Below, piece by piece: positions 45,823 to 49,347 of a stretch of 49,347 nt of DNA (position 1 is its first letter; each line of letters starts with the position of its first letter). The stretch is taken from NCBI GenBank assembly GCA_002390485.1, contig DGPO01000055.1, forward strand, positions 12,591 through 61,937, in the 5' to 3' direction. Both the position numbers and the translations under genes were made by a program. Origin of the DNA: Halieaceae bacterium UBA4438 (GTDB taxonomy: Bacteria; Pseudomonadota; Gammaproteobacteria; Pseudomonadales; Halieaceae). The notes under the pieces were generated by a model that was not told the DNA's origin, did no database searches, and saw nothing but the letters and a program-made list of their open reading frames with translations.

Positions 45823-46434
45823 CTAATTTCGCGGCAACGCGTCCAGACCCAGTTTTTTTTGGATGCGCTGCCAATCAAAGCTGTCGCCCGGATCTGTTTT
45901 TCGCCCCGGGGCAATATCACTGTGTCCCACAATAGCATCCCTCGGTATCTCAGGGTGCGCATCGCGGCACTTTACGATGATTTCCCCGAGCCGCTCGTAC
46001 TGCTCATTGGTGTAAAGATGGGTATCGGTGCCTTCAAGTTCAATGCCAATACTAAAATCATTACACCGCTCACGCCCGCGCCACAGTGAGACACCGGCAT
46101 GCCACGCCGCCGATTGCGTGGGAACAAACTGAATCACCTCGCCAGTCCGTTTGATTAAAAAGTGGGCCGACACCTCAAGATCAGCAATTGCCTCGAAGTA
46201 GGGGTGTTCTTGGGGACTCAATGTATTGGTAAAGAGCTGTTCGATATAAGGCCCACCGAACTCATCGGGCGGCAACGATATATTGTGCAAAACGATCAAA
46301 TCGACAGAGGCACCCTCAGGTCGCTCCCCGCAATTTGCCGAGGGGACCTGCGTGCACCCTTGCAGCCACCCCGACACTATCTGTCCGTATTTATTGTCGA
46401 TCACGTGAAAATCGCCACTCAGCCTGTGTTTCAA
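45823..46434 (-). CDS. ampD: 1,6-anhydro-N-acetylmuramyl-L-alanine amidase
   Basis: AmpD is a cytosolic zinc amidase that recycles cell-wall muropeptides and thereby keeps AmpR-type induction low. The 203-residue protein shows [11 protein letters not shown] (zinc His50), [44 protein letters not shown], and [19 protein letters not shown] with His171, Lys179 and Asp181 of the zinc/catalytic site. The N-terminus is about 15 residues longer than E. coli AmpD. It is divergent from nadC, as in E. coli. Confidence 0.95.
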   Translation of the reverse strand: MKHRLSGDFHVIDNKYGQIVSGWLQGCTQVPSANCGERPEGASVDLIVLHNISLPPDEFGGPYIEQLFTNTLSPQEHPYFEAIADLEVSAHFLIKRTGEVIQFVPTQSAAWHAGVSLWRGRERCNDFSIGIELEGTDTHLYTNEQYERLGEIIVKCRDAHPEIPRDAIVGHSDIAPGRKTDPGDSFDWQRIQKKLGLDALPRN

Positions 46435-46474
46435 TGTCGCATCATATCAGGGACCGGGCTCAGGACATCGACAC

Positions 46475-47302
46475 GTGCTAGACCAAAGTGACATAGAACC
46501 AATTGTAAAATTGGCCTTAGACGAGGACATTGGTCCCGGGGACATTACCGCCGGACTGGTGGACTCTAGTGAAGTAGCCACGGCAACCGTCATCACACGT
46601 GAGGCGGGGGTGATTTGCGGGACTCAATTTGTGGATGCGGTGTTTCACGCTGTCGACCCATCGCTTTGTGTGACGTGGTCCAAGTGCGACGGTGACGCGC
46701 TGCAGACTAATGACACGCTTTTTACCGTTTCAGGGCGCGCGCGGAGCATTTTGACCGCTGAGCGCACCGCACTCAACTTCCTTCAAATGCTGTCGGGGAC
46801 CGCGAGTTACAGCGCTCATCTGGCGCAACTGGTAGACGGCACCGGCACAAAGCTCTTGGATACTCGCAAGACTATTCCAGGGTTTCGTTTAGCGCAAAAA
46901 TACGCGGTCACCTGTGGTGGCTGTTATAACCATCGAATAGGCTTATTTGACGCGTTTCTCATCAAAGAAAATCACATTGCTGCATGCGGCGGCATTGAAC
47001 AAGCCATCAGCACGGCACAAGCTCAAGCTCCCGGAAAACCCGTTGAAATCGAAGTAGAAAATCTCAATGAACTTCGTGCGGCACTCGATGCGGGCGCAGA
47101 CCGCGTCATGCTCGACAACTTCTCGCTGAGCGATTTACGCCAAGCGGTCACCCTCAATGCCGGTCGTTCGGAGCTAGAAGCCTCCGGCAATGTGACGCAA
47201 GAGACCTTGCTCAGCATTGCGCAGACCGGGGTCGACTTTATTTCCATTGGCGCACTGACAAAAGTCATCCAGCCCTTGGACCTGTCCATGCGGATCTCGT
47301 AA
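46475..47302 (+). CDS. nadC: quinolinate phosphoribosyltransferase (decarboxylating)
   Basis: NadC makes nicotinate mononucleotide from quinolinate and PRPP in de novo NAD synthesis. The 275-residue protein has [14 protein letters not shown] near the N-terminus, [36 protein letters not shown] with the quinolinate-binding Arg and Lys residues, [26 protein letters not shown], and [11 protein letters not shown]. It starts with GTG at 46475, 40 bp from ampD, and ends seven bp from the convergent rraA. Confidence 0.95.
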   Translation: MLDQSDIEPIVKLALDEDIGPGDITAGLVDSSEVATATVITREAGVICGTQFVDAVFHAVDPSLCVTWSKCDGDALQTNDTLFTVSGRARSILTAERTALNFLQMLSGTASYSAHLAQLVDGTGTKLLDTRKTIPGFRLAQKYAVTCGGCYNHRIGLFDAFLIKENHIAACGGIEQAISTAQAQAPGKPVEIEVENLNELRAALDAGADRVMLDNFSLSDLRQAVTLNAGRSELEASGNVTQETLLSIAQTGVDFISIGALTKVIQPLDLSMRIS

Positions 47303-47309
47303 CCGCAGT

Positions 47310-47807
47310 TTAGTCGGCGGTGTCGGTACTGTCGGTGTTAAACGGATGCTCTAACACCAATACGCCGTTCGCATCACCGGCAAGATAGTCGCCCTCGTTG
47401 ACTCTCACACCGCCAATTTGCAGCGTCACACCGCGGGTGCCCTGCCCAAGCTTTTCGGTTTTTACCGGAGACGTTCCAAGTGCCATGACACAAAAATCGA
47501 AGGTGTCGATCAGCTCAACATCACGAGCCGCACCCACGATGACCATTCCGCGCCAACCGTTCTCCATCGCCAATTGTGCGACTTTATCGCCCGTCAGCGC
47601 TTTGGCCAACGAACCACCGCCGTCCACCACGAGCACTCGACCATCACCCGGCTCAGCCACGGCCTCTTTGACCTTGGAATTATCCTCGAAGCAGGCAATG
47701 GTTGCGACAGCACCGAATAATGTGCGGCGTTTCCCAAACAGCTGAAATTGGCAGGGTAAAACCTGCGCTTCTGGATTGAGGTCCGAAAGGTCCGGCGTGC
47801 TCAGCAT
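47310..47807 (-). CDS. RraA family protein (regulator of RNase E activity or HMG aldolase-type)
   Basis: A 165-residue protein of the RraA fold. Family blocks are TPDLSDLNPEAQVLP (Asp of the metal/substrate entry), GAVATIACFEDNSKVKEAV, RVLVVDGGGSLAKALTGDK, GWRGMVIVGAARDV and GGVRVNEGDYLAGDANGVLV. E. coli RraA binds and inhibits RNase E; close homologues are 4-hydroxy-4-methyl-2-oxoglutarate/oxaloacetate lyases needing the G-x-x-R-D motif, here GAARDV. The sequence is nearest to gammaproteobacterial RraA, but activity cannot be assigned. The ATG at 47807 is chosen; the upstream frame lies in the dehydrogenase gene end. Confidence 0.85.
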   Translation of the reverse strand: MLSTPDLSDLNPEAQVLPCQFQLFGKRRTLFGAVATIACFEDNSKVKEAVAEPGDGRVLVVDGGGSLAKALTGDKVAQLAMENGWRGMVIVGAARDVELIDTFDFCVMALGTSPVKTEKLGQGTRGVTLQIGGVRVNEGDYLAGDANGVLVLEHPFNTDSTDTAD

Positions 47808-47820
47808 TGAGTGCTTAGCC

Positions 47821-49347
47821 TTAGAGCCACTCAACGGCGTAGTCGTCGAGCTGACTTAACGGAGAGAGAATCGCGTCGGCATGGGCACTGCCACGCGGCA
47901 TCAAACGGTGCAAGTAGAACTCAGTCGTCGCAATTTTTCGCTGACAAAACAACGTCTTCTCATCACGCGATAACAGATCAATCGCAACCAAGGAGCTGGC
48001 CGCAAGGTGCCAGCCACCAAACAGGTAGCCCGTCTGCATCATGTAGTCAAAAGACACACTCATCGCGGCCGATTTATCGACCTTGAATAATTCAAGAATC
48101 GTCTGTGACGACATAACGTGCGCCGCTAACGCGTCACTCAGCGCGCGCCCCATTGCCGCTAAACGGTCATCACTTGACCCCGCTAAGGCGTCGGCAACCT
48201 GGCGAATTTCATCGTGCACCAACTCCATCGTGGCACCACCGTCGCGCGCAAGCTTACGCCCCACCAGGTCCGCTGCCTGAATGCCATTGGTGCCTTCATA
48301 AATCGAGGTAATGCGGACGTCACGGAAAAACTGTGCCGCCCCCGTTTCTTCGACGTAGCCCATACCGCCATGAATTTGAACACCAACCGAGGTCACCTCT
48401 TGCCCCACTTCCGTCATCCAGCCCTTGATGACCGGAATCATTAAGTCGAGTCGCGCTTTCCAGGCGCCCCGCTCTTGTGCGGGTGCACCGTGGGAAAGGT
48501 CCATGGTCAGCGACTCAATGTAGGCCAAGGCACGCATCGCTTCGTTGAGCGCACGCATGCTCATCAGCATTCGCTTAACGTCCGCGTGTTCGATAATGGC
48601 CACGCCACCTTGAACGCGCTCTCGCGCGTAGGCAACCGCCTTTTGATACGCGCCTTCAGATGCGCCCAGGCCCTGCAGTCCAACCTTGAGCCGCGCTTCG
48701 TTCATCATTGTGAACATGCAGGCGAGTCCATTATTTTCCTGCCCTACCAGATAGCCAATCGCGCCGTCTTGATCACCGTACGCCATGACACACGTGGGGC
48801 TTCCGTGAATCCCCAACTTGTGTTCCACCGAAACCGGATAGGCGTCATTGCGGTCGCCTAAGCTACCGTCATCGTTCACCAAAAACTTGGGAACGACGAA
48901 CAGTGATATGCCTTTACTGCCTTGGGGCGCGTCGGGTAACCGCGCCAACACCAAATGGATAATGTTCTCGGTCGCGTCGTGGTCACCCCAGGTGATGTAG
49001 ATTTTCTGACCAAAAATTCGGTAGTGATCGCCGTGCCGTTCCGCACGCGTTTTCATGGGACCCAAGTCAGAGCCCGCTCCAGACTCTGTGAGATTCATTG
49101 TTCCCGACCAAACGCCTGCATTGATATTGGGCAGGTACTTGTCTTTCAGTGCCTCGCTGCCGTGCGCCGAGATAGCGAGGGCTGCGCCTGAGCTTAAAAA
49201 GGGCTCAAGTGCAAAGGCCATATCGGCCGAGTTCCACATTTCACACGCCGCAGTCCCGTAAAGCTCAGGAAGGCCTTGCCCACCGAAACCAGAATCAGCG
49301 GAAATACCGACCCAGCCTCCGTCACCCAGTGCTCTAATGGCATCACC
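47821..49347 (-). CDS. acyl-CoA dehydrogenase (large, C-terminally extended type), 5' end outside the window
   Basis: The frame is open from the stop at 47821 to the window edge (509 codons); the first codons outside are missing, so the start is not seen. It begins within the acyl-CoA dehydrogenase fold (GGWVGISADSGFGGQGLPEL). FAD- and substrate-binding blocks follow: GTMNLTESGAGSDLG, ITWGDHDATENIIHLVLARL and HKLGIHGSPTCVM. The FAD/catalytic C-terminal region is GVQIHGGMGYVEETGAAQFFRDVRIT followed by IYEGTNGIQAADLVGRKL. An extra tail of about 120 residues ending YAVEWL is typical of the roughly 600-residue FadE-like/AcdB class used for fatty acid beta-oxidation. It is separated from rraA by 13 bp on the same strand. 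Confidence 0.93.
   Translation of the reverse strand, partial: GDAIRALGDGGWVGISADSGFGGQGLPELYGTAACEMWNSADMAFALEPFLSSGAALAISAHGSEALKDKYLPNINAGVWSGTMNLTESGAGSDLGPMKTRAERHGDHYRIFGQKIYITWGDHDATENIIHLVLARLPDAPQGSKGISLFVVPKFLVNDDGSLGDRNDAYPVSVEHKLGIHGSPTCVMAYGDQDGAIGYLVGQENNGLACMFTMMNEARLKVGLQGLGASEGAYQKAVAYARERVQGGVAIIEHADVKRMLMSMRALNEAMRALAYIESLTMDLSHGAPAQERGAWKARLDLMIPVIKGWMTEVGQEVTSVGVQIHGGMGYVEETGAAQFFRDVRITSIYEGTNGIQAADLVGRKLARDGGATMELVHDEIRQVADALAGSSDDRLAAMGRALSDALAAHVMSSQTILELFKVDKSAAMSVSFDYMMQTGYLFGGWHLAASSLVAIDLLSRDEKTLFCQRKIATTEFYLHRLMPRGSAHADAILSPLSQLDDYAVEWL

Overview
The window looks like a core-genome stretch of a Gram-negative gammaproteobacterium. It carries BamC, LpxL-type and PlsC-type acyltransferases, the diaminopimelate pathway, AmpD/AmpE, RsxABCDGE, Hda and GlnD. 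Gene orders (dapA-bamC-MBL hydrolase; hda, AI-2E permease, DUF2066, purM, purN, DUF3108; dapC...dapD-dapE) resemble those of Pseudomonas and related marine gammaproteobacteria. A marine Cellvibrionales/Halieaceae-type organism is my inference and cannot be proved from the sequence alone. No rRNA, tRNA, insertion sequence, phage gene, CRISPR array or replication origin is visible. No gene-free gap exceeds 300 bases; the longest are 5835-6071 and 25107-25299.

Left part (1-6071): a minus-strand run reads rpsB, tsf, pyrH, frr, uppS, cdsA, dxr (dxr runs off the edge). It covers translation, UMP phosphorylation, undecaprenyl carrier, phospholipid and isoprenoid precursor synthesis. A terminator/attenuator separates rpsB from tsf. 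Divergent from it, map, glnD, dapC, nth, an ArsC/Spx-like gene, dapD and dapE run rightwards to 13945. That group covers N-terminal Met removal, nitrogen sensing and lysine/peptidoglycan precursor synthesis.

Middle (13942-30240): a minus-strand orphan, rsmJ and a divergent class III cyclase-like gene form a coupled unit. Next come a leucine-rich-repeat lipoprotein and an LpxL-like acyltransferase (plus strand), which converge on dapA-bamC-MBL hydrolase (minus strand). After these lie a DUF3806 protein, a Nudix hydrolase, sppA, a DUF2069 membrane protein, wrbA and a TlpA-like lipoprotein. A pterin-type neighbourhood follows: a QueD/PTPS homologue with Glu instead of the catalytic Cys, a divergent SDR, and a YhhQ-type transporter. 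Then come hda, an AI-2E permease and DUF2066 on the minus strand.

Right part (30329-49347): purM-purN-DUF3108; dcd and an N-terminally shortened mrp (minus strand); metG without its C-terminal domain; the complete rsxABCDGE operon without the nth that follows it in E. coli; a HolD-like/rimI/orphan run; a DUF819 transporter; an acyltransferase; ampD-ampE divergent from nadC; rraA; and the 3' part of a large acyl-CoA dehydrogenase gene.

The genome is very compact. Stop/start overlaps (TAATG, ATGA, TTGA) are common, TTG and GTG starts recur, and convergent genes touch or overlap, by up to 58 bp. Nothing here is clearly a new defence or mobile system. The points most worth a second look are the cyclase-like protein, the Glu-type PTPS homologue with its SDR and transporter, the endonuclease III with a rearranged cysteine cluster, and the HolD-like protein.
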